Source: Mauremys mutica
Taxonomy: Eukaryota; Chordata; Testudines; Geoemydidae
Length of the DNA: 64,000 bases
NCBI RefSeq assembly: GCF_020497125.1
Contig: NC_059082.1
Coordinates: forward strand, 59,970,948 to 60,034,947
Reading direction: 5' to 3'
Under the pieces are notes generated by a model. It was not told where the DNA came from. It was given only the letters and a program-made list of their open reading frames with translations, and did not search any database. Numbering within the stretch: the first letter of the stretch is position 1; each line of letters begins with the position of its first letter. Shown piece after piece: positions 38,326 to 48,775 of this stretch. The position numbers were made by a program, and so were the translations under genes.

Positions 38326-38836
38326 CTCCCCAGCCACTGCAGCTTGCGGCTAGTGCCAGCTGGAAACGGGATGGGGGCTGCGCTAATGGACCCACACCGC
38401 TGGTGTGTGGGCTGCTGGCAAGCAGGGGTCCAGACAGCAGCAGGACCCACCAGTACTGATGTGGAGGTGGGGGAGAGATAGAGAATACTGTTTTTAAGAA
38501 ATACCTGGGACACCTGCAGGATGGCTTATGTACGGGACTGCCTCTTTAAAATCAGGACATCTGGTCACCCTAATTATGATATGTTCTCTCTTATTATCTG
38601 TCCATTTCTTAATGGTATCTAACATTCTGTTAGATATTTTTGACTGCCACTGTACATTTAGTGGCTGTTTTCAGAGAACTATCCACAGTGACTCCAAGAT
38701 CTTTCTTGAGTGATAACAGCTTATTTAGACCCCATCATTTTGTGTATTTAGTTGGGATTATGTTTTCTGCATTTATCAACATTAAATATTATTTGCCATT
38801 TCATTGCCCAGTCACCCAGTTTTTTGGTGACCCAGA

Positions 38837-40058
38837 GATAACAGAGATTAACATCCCACGCTGGGACAAACTTTTGCAAAAGGCTAGGGATTATAATGGG
38901 ATAGAGAAAATAGTATATTTCATATTTATCCATATGGATAGAACATTTCTGAATAGTCTGGTGTTAGAGCTGAGTTGCTGAAGTTTTGGTTAGGTCTCTC
39001 CCATGAAGTGATCAAGCCATTCTTAGCTATTTCCCAGTCACATACTTATCACCAGCTGACACTGCTGTGAGGGTTGAATATGTAGTATCCAGTAAACTGG
39101 TGCTATTATATCAACCGTTGCTTTTGATTAAAATTATAATGCTGGAATTTGTCACCAGTTCACTAAAGGTTTATGACATTACAACACTGTGCTCTAATTT
39201 GGACAATGACCAGTGAAATCTTTCCAGTTCTACCTGAAAATTTACATACTGGAGAAATGAAAACGAGGCTACTTATAGAAAAAAGAAACAGAAATGCAAA
39301 TAATTTATGGACTGAGCCAATGCACTGCATAGTAGCATATCATTTGTTCTTAAGTAATAGAAGCTGTAAGGCCATTTGACTTTTGGGTGTATGTTATCCT
39401 TAGGCAAAGTATCACACATGCATTCAATTAGCTTTTGCAGCACACTAATTTGTGTTTATGAAGCATATTGTCCCTACAGCAAGGAAATGCTGCAAGGCTA
39501 TTGTAGAATAGCACACACCACAATCTACATGATTAATGAGTTTATATTATTACAGTTGGCCTAACCAGGCAGATTTACAAATTATCTAGATCTAAGGTCT
39601 ATGTGCCCTGTTATTCACATGTGCTTTGCTGTCAACACTTTGAACTCCTTTGTTTTACCTAAGGAGCTTTCATTAACCCACCATCTACTTTTTAGTTTAT
39701 TTGAATAAAAAGAGACCCTTGGCGTTTGGGGAAAAAAAGGAAATATAAAATGATTTGGGCCTTGAGAATGGACAACCTGTCTTACTGTGAAAAGAATGAT
39801 TTAAAGAAACACAGCTCTTTAATCCATTAGGCTTCAGAGGTAAGCCGTAAATTTGATTAAGCAGCTACTCTGGGTGAGATTTATCATGGGGAAGAGATCT
39901 TAATTTTTATTTAAGATTCTCATTTTTTAGCTAGCAAAGGTACTGGTGCAGATACTGTTGGTATTACACGTATACAAAAGACGAATGGTCAACACTAGTC
40001 TTAGTTTAATATTATAAATCTGTGTTGAAATATAGTCTTTACTTATCTTTTGTAAGCT
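38837..40058. other. AT-rich unique sequence
   Basis: No gene or repeat recognised. Confidence 0.45.
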
Positions 40059-40195
40059 GGTGAACCTGGGATGACCAGATGTCCTGATTTTATAGGGACA
40101 GTCCTGATATTTGGGACTTTGTCTTAAATAGGCACCTATCACCCCACACCCCGTCACGATTTTTCACACATGCTATCTGGTCACCTAGGTGAAGC
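40059..40195. mobile_element. hAT-type MITE, 121 bp
   Basis: The body 40067-40187 starts TGGGATGACCAGATGTCC and ends ATCTGGTCACCTA (inverted). The octamers GGTGAACC and GGTGAAGC flank it (7 of 8 match). Its left end matches the right end of the 2.2-kb element at 36336 (GACCAGATGTCCTGATTTTA). Confidence 0.8.
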
Positions 40196-41034
40196 CAACA
40201 TTGTCTCCTCTTCTCCTCCATTATCCCCCTCCCCCACCAACTATTTAGTCCACACGTGCTCTCTTCCAGGAGTCTGGCTTTACTGTAATTCAAATAACAA
40301 AATATAAATATTGTAGGCCACCAGGAAAAAGACCACTGTACAGACCATTACTTGGCTTCAGTATTGTTCTACAGATTTGGGTTATATTGATTACGTATAG
40401 AAAGATATTGCAATCCCAGACACATCTGGATATGTGGGTCTGATTATGGTTGCACTCAGAGATATTAGGTTTAACTTTTCCACTGTCCCTCCACACCCTG
40501 CCTTCCCCACTCTACAACATATTGGTGGGGGGGGAGGCGGGGGCGGGGCGGGGGATGAGTTGGTGGGTATGGGAAAATGTGGAGAGGTTTGCTGAACTTA
40601 CTAAAGGATCCTATTCTACTTTTATAGCCCTATACTAATAAAAATCCTTATACATTCCTTATGAAAAGTTGTGTGTATTAAGAGCAGATGAATACAAGTC
40701 TAATGAAGTTTGTCAATCTTCTAGTTTGTTTTTTAAATGCAGTTTGACATTTCAGTAAAATGTATTTTTTTCCCCTTGCTGGTAACCTTATCCTTTAAGT
40801 GTCATGAGGGCAGCAAGCCATTTTCCAATAATATTAAATTTAACATGAAGCCACCTAAATATACGGATGACACTTAATGAATTCCATGCGTTACAAAAGA
40901 TCTTAACTACTTTTTAGTGAAATTTAAAAAAAAACAAAAAAAAAACAAACCCAACTTTGATCTTTCTTATGAAGATCAAAAATAATTATTTATACAAAGC
41001 TAAAGGTGACAATTGGTGATTCACTTGATGAATG
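40196..41034. other. unique sequence with G-rich tract
   Basis: Contains the G-rich tract at 40525-40554 and an A-rich tract at about 40926-40950; nothing else recognised. Confidence 0.4.
40525..40554 (+). other. G-rich tract, G-quadruplex-capable
   Basis: Runs of 8, 5, 4 and 5 G (plus a GG) separated by one to a few bases fit the pattern for an intramolecular G-quadruplex on the plus strand. Confidence 0.6.
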
Positions 41035-41160
41035 AGTTCTGTTCATTCTTTCTGATGCACCTGGTATTGGCCACTGTCAGAAGACAGGTTACTGTGCTAG
41101 ATGGACGATTGGTCTGACCCAGAATGGCTGTTTTTATGCTCTTATATGTTCTTATGTTCT
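41035..41160 (+). repeat. CR1-type LINE 3' terminal fragment
   Basis: Carries CTGTCAGAAGACAGGTTACT, GCTAGATGGACGATTGGTCT and the tail CTTATATGTTCTTATGTTCT. It is the same family as the antisense copy beginning at 33695, here in sense orientation. Confidence 0.7.
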
Positions 41161-41624
41161 TAAAGGTCATGCCAATGTGATTTCTTCTGCTAAAATAGTC
41201 CATTACAGTGAATTTCCTCCTTTGTTTCCTTAAGTGCACTCTATCTATACTGCTTAGATTACCAAAGGAAAACAAGCATGTCTCAGAATATGTGTATGCT
41301 TTCACTTTGTTCAGGCTAAGCATCTGCATTAGAAACATGATGCTGGGTAACAAGTCTTCCATGTACTGAAAAGTACAAACACCTAGATCATATTTTCTCC
41401 TTAATCTACATCCCAATTTTAGAGTGGCAAAGTTTCTCTTGATTTCTGGAGATATGGGATTGGGTTTATGCAGGTAGCAATATGTTTTGTGCCACATGCT
41501 CCTTTTATGAAGGTGAAGGGATTCCTTTTGAATCTGAAGAGTCCAAAACCTTGGAAAGTCCTGAGCAAGCCTAATGGGTTGGGGCCATGTCTTATATTTG
41601 CACTACTTACATGTTATCAATACA
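41161..41624. other. unique sequence
   Basis: Nothing recognised; a 158-codon minus-strand frame (41021-41497) runs into the CR1 tail and is not supported as a gene. Confidence 0.4.
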
Positions 41625-41930
41625 GGTATCACAGTTCAGGTCTATATGCACTTTTGACATCTCTCACTTTTTCTGAGTGTACCCCCCTCATGTGTTAGGC
41701 CTCCTGCCTTAATTTGCTCTGGGATGGAATTCTGTGATTCTCCCACTCCTTAGAGTAGGTTCATGAGCTACTTTGCCCTCTGTACCAACTGTGATTACGC
41801 AGCATGCCCGACTGGGTCAGGCTATCTGCAGGTTTTCTGATTGGGAGCTATAACCAGAAGTGAATACAGTGGTGCCAAAACAGCCTTATAAAAACACAGT
41901 ATTGTCTAATCTCAATAGTAGGAACCACAG
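41625..41930 (+). repeat. unclassified dispersed repeat, copy B
   Basis: Blocks in order: ATCACAGTTCAGGTCTATAT, TCTGAGTGTACCCCCCTCA, TGGAATTCTGTGATTCTCCC, TTGGGAGCTATAACCAG and AACAGCCTTATAAAAACACA. Matches copies A and C in order and spacing. Confidence 0.65.
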
Positions 41931-44430
41931 CATAACCAGAGAAAAGGTTCTTAAAACAACAAAAGGCCTACATATGTATTTATCATGAATAAAGGCTTGC
42001 CTTCCTTTGACAGAGACCCTTGGTAAGCAAAGATTCCTTGAGGACATACCCTCCCCCCACCCCAAAAAACAAAACCCAAAACACTTCTGGAGATCTGAGG
42101 GGTAGTTTTTCCCCGTTAACCATCTGTCTTTCCTCTGTGCTTCAGGATTTGCAATCTCAAAAAAGGAAAATATTAAGTATGAAAGGACAAATGAGATCAA
42201 TATGGTGGCCAAAGTTTAGGGAAGTGCAAAATATTTCGGGAAACCTAATCCGCTGTACATAGGCCTGGTGTTAAATAAACCATGAATAATGCCTTCAGTG
42301 AAGGTGTTCATGATGTGTCCATTGGTCATGTAAGTTTGACTGTACATAGAACTGGGCTGCTTTCTTTCATGTACTTTCTTTTCCTTCACTGCTGATAGCT
42401 AACAGAGTGGAGACATAACTTGAGTGAGATCTTGAGAGAAATAATTTCCCCCATCCACTGGATTATATTTTCTTTGTTCAAATAATGGGAAAGGATATAA
42501 AAGAGAGTGCAATTAAAATGTTGCTTGTTTCACATGCAATATACTTTCGTGAGCAACAATATAGAAAGATTTGCATAAACTTATTTAAAGCAGCCCTTAC
42601 ATACTTGGCTGGAGATTTAAAAAAATCACATTGTTATGGTGCGTACAGACAAATAGAATGAGAGAGACTGAGTGAACCATTAGTAGGTTTCCGTATTATT
42701 CAGAAGCCGTTTTGACTGCCTCAGAAGTTCATGGGCACTTTCTCTGAAAACTCCTATAAAGCCATTAAGAGTCTGCTCCTGCTTCCTTTAATGTTAATGG
42801 GAGTTTTGTCATTGATTTCAATGGCAGCAGGATCAGGTCCTAAGTGGGTATTTAACTGACATACCCTTTGTAAGCATTCTCAGATCCCTGGTTTATTTAT
42901 TTTCTTGTGGCTATATTTTAGAGCTAAGCAAAGGAAAAATAGGAAGGGAATTATCTAGTCTCAGCAGTCCACAATAGACGCATTTCAAACTTTGAGGTTG
43001 AACCACTTTGACAGGAGAATAAAAGCAAAGGACTCATTTGTGTTTACAGGATGTATATTCCTGAGTGCACTTTGCATTCTAACTGTGCAAAGGAAAAAGC
43101 TCATCAACCCAAAAGTGGTCTAATGAATCTGTAAAGACTCCTCAATCCCGTCCTTTTTGTTTCTATAGTGCATCAAGAGCTGGTGATATATGAACTAATC
43201 TAAAGTTCTTTTTGTTTTTTTCTTAAGGAGATGGTCAATGTGTGACATTGGGGAATGCAATTTGTTTTGTAACCCTTTCACTAATTTATAATGTTGCTGA
43301 CACAGAATTCTGCTTTTGTTTTATTTGTCCCAAATGAATGTCAGTTCCTAGTATAGTCTAACTAATTCATGCATTGAATTAGATAATTTACTTTCAGAAC
43401 GTTTTGTCCTCTGTAACAGCCTTATTCCTCCCGCTTTGTAGTCTTTGGACCCCCGCTCTCCCAAATCATTCACATGTAACTGGTTACACAACTAAGAATA
43501 TAATGTTTCAAAGATATAAATAATAATGAGCTCCTTTAATAAAATCAGACATAAGTTATGCAGCAAACGTCAATTATAATGGATTTTAAAGGTTTTGATC
43601 TAGAACTTGGGTGGCATTACATTTAGACTAATAACTGTAACTATGATTTATGTGTTTGCAACTGAAATGGTTTCAGTGCTTCGATATATGTCCAAAGTAA
43701 AATTTATCGTCTGCTACTGAATGTATAAATAATGAACAACCATATGTCATATTGCATTTAAAAATTTGACTTCTTCCACAGCCAGCGTAAGGTAAAATGA
43801 ATTAAAATGTTGAGTTCATTGGGGATCAGCTTATTCTTTAACACTTTAAAGGAGCTCTACAAATACAAAACCAATTTAATTACTTTTTTTTTCCCTACTG
43901 AAAAATAAATGTAGCAAAATTAATGAAAAATACTGTTGAATCTGCAGCAGTTAAAATTAAACTACTACATGACATGGAACGGAAACACACCTCAGTTAGG
44001 AAGGGAAAAATCAGCCACTGCCCCTGAAAGTTTATTTTCAACTAATTTCCAAAAATATCAAAGCAAAGATAAGCACTGTTTTAAAAAATGAGAAATGAAA
44101 TGGAAAGAAACACAACTGTGCTATGGTTTTAAAATAAAATACAAAAAAATTGGAGCTCTGGCATTTTTTTGGTGTGCGTTCCATGTTGGAACAAATCCAT
44201 GTAGCAAAATTATTTCAGGCTGTTCTGGTATGCTTGTGGTCTGCCTATGCACATCACAGTTCCACAAACTCTCCCTTCTCATTCAGTTATTTGCCAAGTT
44301 TACTAACAATGATCCTGATTCATGCCCTGTGTTCCACAGAACAGTTCTGCTGACGGGTCACTTATGGCAGAAAGTATAGCTCAGCCTTGTTTACAGTAGG
44401 GATGTTTTCAGACCTTTCCTACTTTGCTAA
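41931..44430. other. AT-rich unique stretch
   Basis: About 2.5 kb without a recognised gene. A fragment near 42770-42842 (TTGATTTCAATGGCAGCAGG) matches the old TTGACTTCAATGGGA-type repeat. Confidence 0.4.
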
Positions 44431-44587
44431 GGCCTGATCTACACTTTAAAAGTGTTACCAACATAACTATAGCAGTTAGGAGTGTGATTTTTTTTTTCCG
44501 GCATAGTTATAAGAACTGCAGTGGGGCGTAAAGAGTGTAGAGCTACAGCACACTAGAGTGCTGTGCACTAATTTTCTAGACAAGCCC
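44431..44587. mobile_element. Harbinger-type MITE, 157 bp
   Basis: Ends GGCCTGATCTACACTTTAA and, from the other strand, GGGCTTGTCTAGAAAATTA. The flanking triplets are TAA (44428-44430) and TGA (44588-44590), consistent with an eroded 3-bp duplication. Non-coding. It directly adjoins the 3' end of the LINE that follows. Confidence 0.65.
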
Positions 44588-45250
44588 TGAACGATGTCTG
44601 CTGTCGATCCTCCTCAAACCTGTCAGAGATAGCCAGTGAGTCCTGATCTGAGCCATTTGCTCAAGTTCTTTGAGATTGATGCCTGCCTGTTGGAGACAGC
44701 TCTTCAGGTTATCTTTGAAGAGCTTATACGGTTGACCCTTTCTTTTGCTCTGCCTCAACTTCCTATACAAGATCTGATTTGGGAGATGGTGGTCTTCCAT
44801 TCTGATGACATGTCTGGTCCCCCAAAGTTGTGCTTTCAATACTATTTCCTCAATGCTGGTTGTGTTCACTCTCTCAGGGACCTTAATATTGGCTACCAAA
44901 TGCTCATTATTGAACGGAGGGAGCTCAGGTGAAATTGCTCAAGCTGTTTAATGTGCCATCTGTAAAGTGTCCATGTCTCAGATCCATACAGGAGAGATGT
45001 TAGTACCACTGACTGCACTGTAGATTTTCAATTTGGTGGAGAGACTAATGTTGTGTTAGTTAAGGACTTTTTTGTTCAGAGTCGGCCAAGGGTCTGGTTG
45101 ACTTTACTAATTCTGGAGGCAATTTCCTTATCAAGGGACCTGTCACTTGAGATGGTGCTGCCCAAATACTTGAACTTATCCACATTTTTCAGCTCTGTGC
45201 CTTGGATGAAGTTGGCTGGTGCTGGGGTATTAGAACTTGTTCTTTTTCCT
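44588..45250 (-). pseudogene. non-LTR retrotransposon, RT C-terminal part (sense segment)
   Basis: Minus-strand frames read GTELKNVDKFKYLGSTISSD and SLDKEIASRISKVNQTLGRL (45076-45264), then after frameshifts HVIRMEDHHLPNQILYRKLR and KDNLKSCLQQAGINLKELEQ (44576-44899). This is the conserved region downstream of the catalytic YADD box in an RTE/craniofacial-type LINE; the exact clade is not determined. Stops and frameshifts make it inactive. Its partner segment lies next to it in opposite orientation. Confidence 0.75.
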
Positions 45251-45535
45251 GTGTCCTCAGCCATGCCACAAGACTTGGATCAGGGGATATATATCTGCCA
45301 CTGACTTGATAGCTACTTCTTTAATCTTCAAAGGCTTAATGCTAAGACCAAGACACTGGAGAGACTTCTCGTCAAGCCACTTTTTTGCATATGACTGCGC
45401 CTTGATGGCCCATAGACATAGCGACCTTCAGGTCATAGTAGATAGATTCTCTGAAGCATCCCAGCACTTTGAGCTCAACCTGAGTCTAGCTAAGGCAGAA
45501 GTCTTGTTCCAACCAGCACCTCATTCCAATGGTTG
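45251..45535 (+). pseudogene. same LINE, RT palm segment, inverted
   Basis: Plus-strand frames read DQGIYICH, then YFFNLQRLNAKTKTLERLL and AYDCALMAHRHSDLQVIVDR, then FSEASQHFELNLSLAKAEVL. This is the block around the catalytic box (YADD now AYDC), which in an intact LINE lies just upstream of the VDKFKYLGS block. Here it runs in the opposite direction, so the LINE has an inverted 5' part. Confidence 0.75.
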
Positions 45536-45789
45536 TAGCACTACAAAGTGGTTGAAATATGCTTCGCTCCTGTAGAATCCTGGAGGAGTGCAGTGCCTTA
45601 CTCTTATGATTTCTGAGTGGACAGGAAGGCTTGGATTTCTCTGCAAGAGGAAAAAGTGAGTAGAGACAGATTATTTTATCACAGTTTCTTTTACATGCAC
45701 GCACACACATATCCACCTTCTCTTTCTACAGCTTTACCTGCTGTAAGTTTTACTGCTACTTTTACCGTCAGTGACTTTAGGGTTGTTAC
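45536..45789. other. unassigned spacer
   Basis: Between the LINE and the Harbinger relic; nothing recognised. Confidence 0.35.
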
Positions 45790-46860
45790 TTCATGCTAGT
45801 GTCATTATGCTCAGCAAGCATCCCTACTACTCCTTTGTTGTGTCCCCAAGGCACATGTAACCATCATTTTGAGGTAGTATCTGAGGTACCATGGCTTGAT
45901 ACTCTTTAAACTGGGTAGTGCTGCATCAAGTAGGACATAGTTTGTGCCGAAACACTACTGATCTATTGCTGTGTGTTGCAGTAAGAATAGTGACCCTGCC
46001 TCTTCTTCCCCGTACAAGCTCTAATTCTTTAATATTCTGGCATCATGTACCTTGTAAAGCCAGTGAATGCTTACATCTATGAAACACCATCTGTGATCCA
46101 CCACAGCCTGCATGGCCACATAATACTATTACTGATGGTTGTAAAACTTTTCAGCGTGATGGAGAAGGGCATTGCAAAGAATCAGGTAGTGAGTTCTATT
46201 AGTACCCCTACTATCATTTGAGAAGCCCTTATATCATTCAAAGTCTTCTGTTATCTCAGGCTTAGTCTACAGTAACAAAGTTAGGTTGACCCATCTACAT
46301 TGCTGAGGGGTGCAAACAATCCACACTCCCAAGCAACATAGCTTAACCGACATAGCTAGTCCTCATGTAGGCAGCGCTAGTTTGATGGAAGAATTCTTCC
46401 ATCTACCTAGCTACTGCCTCTTGGGGAGGTTGATTATCTACACCGACAGGAGACCTCCTCCCATTGTCATAGGTAGTGTCTACGCTGAACCACTATAATG
46501 GCCCAACTGGAGTGCTACAGCTGAGCTGCTATAGCATTTCAAATATAGATGAGCTCTCAGGAACACTGGTAACCTTGATCACATCTCAGCAGTTTTTGCT
46601 CTTTTGAAATGCACCTTAAAAGAATATCTCCTATGATGGTCTACACACCATGCCAAAGAGCATAGGTACTCATGGCCAGTCTCCTGATTGCTTCTACAAC
46701 TCTCTTGTCCACAGTTTGAGCAGTGGCAAACAGTTGGGTTTCTGCTGAAAGGCTGGTGCCAGGAATAAGTAAAAAGTAGGCTTGGTCAGAGGCTGGTGTG
46801 GTCACTGTTAGTCCAGACAGCCACAGCATTGTGCCATCAAGGCATGCAGATTGGCCAAGT
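45790..46860 (-). pseudogene. dead PIF/Harbinger transposase, split by a MITE
   Basis: The minus strand, read from 46860 downward, has VDKRVVEAIRRLAMSTYALW (the conserved transposase VEKRVAIAIWKLATP block). After the MITE (46259-46556) it continues SVPEITEDF, then GTNRTHYLI at the position of the catalytic DGTHIPI box (first Asp replaced by Asn), then YVAMQAVVDHRWCFIDVSIH and YKVHDARILKN (the second catalytic Asp kept). Stops and frameshifts are frequent. Endonuclease and strand-transfer activity must be lost. It is unlike both other Harbinger elements in the window in sequence, so it is an older or different family. Confidence 0.75.
46259..46556. mobile_element. Harbinger-type MITE, 298 bp, inside the transposase relic
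   Basis: Flanked by TCA on both sides (46256-46258, 46557-46559). Begins GGCTTAGTCTACAGTAAC and ends with the inverse of GAGCTCATCTATATTTG. Internal inverted motifs include GGAAGAATTCTTCC (46387-46400). Removing it rejoins the transposase reading SVPE-ITEDF, so the insertion point is precise. Confidence 0.8.
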
Positions 46861-48629
46861 CCAGAGTCTGCCCTCCTCAGGGTTCAGTTTGGTAAAGTAA
46901 ATAGAAAACAGATTTTGCATTTGCCCGTATATCTTTTTCAGATAACATTGTAAGTGTTCCAAGTGCTGTTACTTCCCTGTCCTGCTTCTAACCTATGTAA
47001 AGATGATGCAGCAATCTGCAGTGTAAGGAAGATTTATGTTATATTAAATGGCCACTGTGACCTATTAGCAGGGAATTATGAGGTTTAGGTGAGACATGCC
47101 CATGCTCCTCTGCAGATGCAGCTGCTGCTAATGGACTGAACAACTGTCCATAGACTGCAGTCCTAAAAGCACAGAGTACTAAGTGCGGATCCAACAACAC
47201 AGTTATTACAGAAAAGCTACTTTGTGGATTCAAACCAAATAGTGTAACCTGTAGCCAATTAAGCAAACTGTACCCCTGACTGATTACAGAATCAGGGTTC
47301 CAGCTGTAGTGTGGGTGGACTATTAGGGCTTGATTCTGCTGTGCATGCATAAATTTAGCAGCACCTTCCTCCATGTGTAATCAGTGAGGCTACCTGCAGA
47401 GTAAGCTGTTATTCAGTCTGTACTCACAGAGCTTTAAATTTTCACCTTACCTTAAGCAAATTTCCTACCATGTAAGGTAAATTCCATTGAATTCCATTGT
47501 GGTCCTATTAAAAACAATTGCCTTCTCACATAAAAGGTGGAATTCTTTAAGGCTTACGGAATGCAAGGGTGGCAGAATCAGGCCTCCTAGGGTGGGATCT
47601 ATGAGGTAATTCAAATGAAACTAAGAATCCATCTCAAACCAAAACTGAAACTTCTGTGAGTTTCAAAAAATATATATGGAAAAGCAAAGGTTTTTTTAAA
47701 ATTTAATTTCCCTTTGTCCGACTGAATTCCTTCCAGAACTTGAATTCCTAAAATATTACAAGATAGATTGTTCTTGTGGTACAGTATTTCTGTCCTGTCA
47801 GAAGCAGGAAATATCAACAATTGAATGAAAAATTTGTTCTCATGAGATTACTAGTTTGGTTTTGCACTAATGAAATTCAAACAAGGGCTCAAAAGTTTGG
47901 GTGATTTTTCTGCATATTTATTTGCATCCAAGTTCTGAAACTTAAGCTTTACTCATTACTAGACAGTTCTTTCTACATTCTTTGCTATAACATTATTTTT
48001 CTTTGTCTCCTGGAATGTAAGTCGGAACTCAGTGATCCCTCTAAAAAGGGGAGATACATACGTAAAATGTTTCTAGTAAAGCTATCAGCAGAGCCTCTTT
48101 TGTGTTATTAGGAAGTTATCTAACTTGTCATAGAAAACACTATTGATTTTTGGTCTGTTCTGTCAACTAGTCAATAAGCCAAACATGCACAAGCTACTCC
48201 TGGTAAGTTACATCCCTTTTTTTTCTTTTATAATAAGTGCAAGTGCATCATGGTTTGGTTTCGTTTGGTTTTTCTTTTTAACTCTAATGTTCTGGAAAGA
48301 TAATATTAATTCAAACCACTAACAATGTGCTTGCAATCCTAATGTCACCTTAAATTTTTCTTTTTTTACATTGTTGGAATCTATTTTATTGTCCTGCTAA
48401 ATTGTGACAAGGCACCTTAGCTAAATCAAAATGCTTTAGCTAAAGTGTCTTACAGAGACTCAGAGCTAACGTAATTTAATTCTGACCCAGCACCTAAACA
48501 ATTTAGAACAGGGTCTCACCTAAAATTCCTTAACAAGGATATTGTGGACCTGCGTTTCATCAGGCCTTCTATAAATGGGAAAATTCACAATATCAGGACA
48601 AAATGGCATCCCCATTAAGCAATGTTTCC
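46861..48629. other. unique sequence with an old repeat scrap
   Basis: No gene recognised. The stretch about 47325-47590 (GGGCTTGATTCTGCTG ... AGAATCAGGCCTCCTAGGG) is an eroded fold-back repeat of the ancient type noted elsewhere. Confidence 0.4.
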
Positions 48630-48775
48630 TGTATATAAGAATTGCTCAGTCATGCATCCGACAAAGTGGGTATTCACCCACGAAAGCTCATGCTCCAATA
48701 TGTCTGTTAGTCTATAAGGTGCCACAGGACTCTTTGATGCTTTTTCAGTCTGAACTGCAACCACTTCTAGGGTGA
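48630..48775 (+). mobile_element. Penelope-like terminal fragment with hammerhead-like fold
   Basis: Contains GCATCCGACAAAGTGGGTAT, CACCCACGAAAGCTCATGCT, GTCTGTTAGTCTATAAGGTG and CCACAGGACTCTTTGATGC. It has the layout of the terminal repeats of Penelope-like elements in turtles. The class is my inference from the family and from the ribozyme-like core; no reverse transcriptase or GIY-YIG domain is present here. Confidence 0.6.
48655..48700 (+). ncRNA. hammerhead-ribozyme-like core, degenerate
   Basis: Stem II GTGGGT/ACCCAC (48666-48671, 48676-48681) with loop ATTC, then GAAA (48682-48685), then stem III AGC/GCT with loop TCAT and C (48695) at the cleavage position. The CUGANGA box reads CCGACAA (48658-48664), with U4 and G8 replaced, so activity is unlikely. 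Confidence 0.5.

Larger units (their letters stand above)
36336..38572. mobile_element. 2.2-kb hAT element (non-autonomous, composite)
   Basis: Starts TAGGGTGACC and ends GGTCACCCTA, a perfect 10-bp inverted repeat. It is flanked by the identical octamer ATTATGAT (36328-36335 and 38573-38580). The body is GC-rich and holds no transposase. The many 60-190-codon frames in it are proline/arginine-rich compositional ORFs on both strands and should not be annotated as genes. The right end is closely related to the 121-bp MITE at 40067, so the two belong to one family. Confidence 0.85.
33695..38836 (-). mobile_element. antisense CR1-type LINE 3' region in three pieces
   Basis: Segments 33695-34002, 35948-36335 and 38573-38836 form one continuous minus-strand CR1-type 3' region. 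The first holds TACATAAGAATGGCCATATG and TTATCTAGTTCTTTTTTGAA. The second resumes in the same phrase with TTCCACAGGTTGACCATATG. The third continues with GAACTATCCACAGTGACTCC and CATTGCCCAGTCACCCAGTT. Two later insertions separate them. Host continuity across both gaps is good evidence for insertion order. Confidence 0.8.

Noticed and set aside
36467..38513. Many overlapping ORFs of 60-188 codons on both strands
   Set aside because: They lie in GC-rich repeat DNA inside the hAT element, overlap each other in several frames, are proline/arginine/serine-rich and show no domain. Low stop frequency is due to base composition.
41021..41497. 158-codon minus-strand ORF
   Set aside because: Part of it is the antisense of a CR1-type tail; the rest has no known domain. 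Chance frame.
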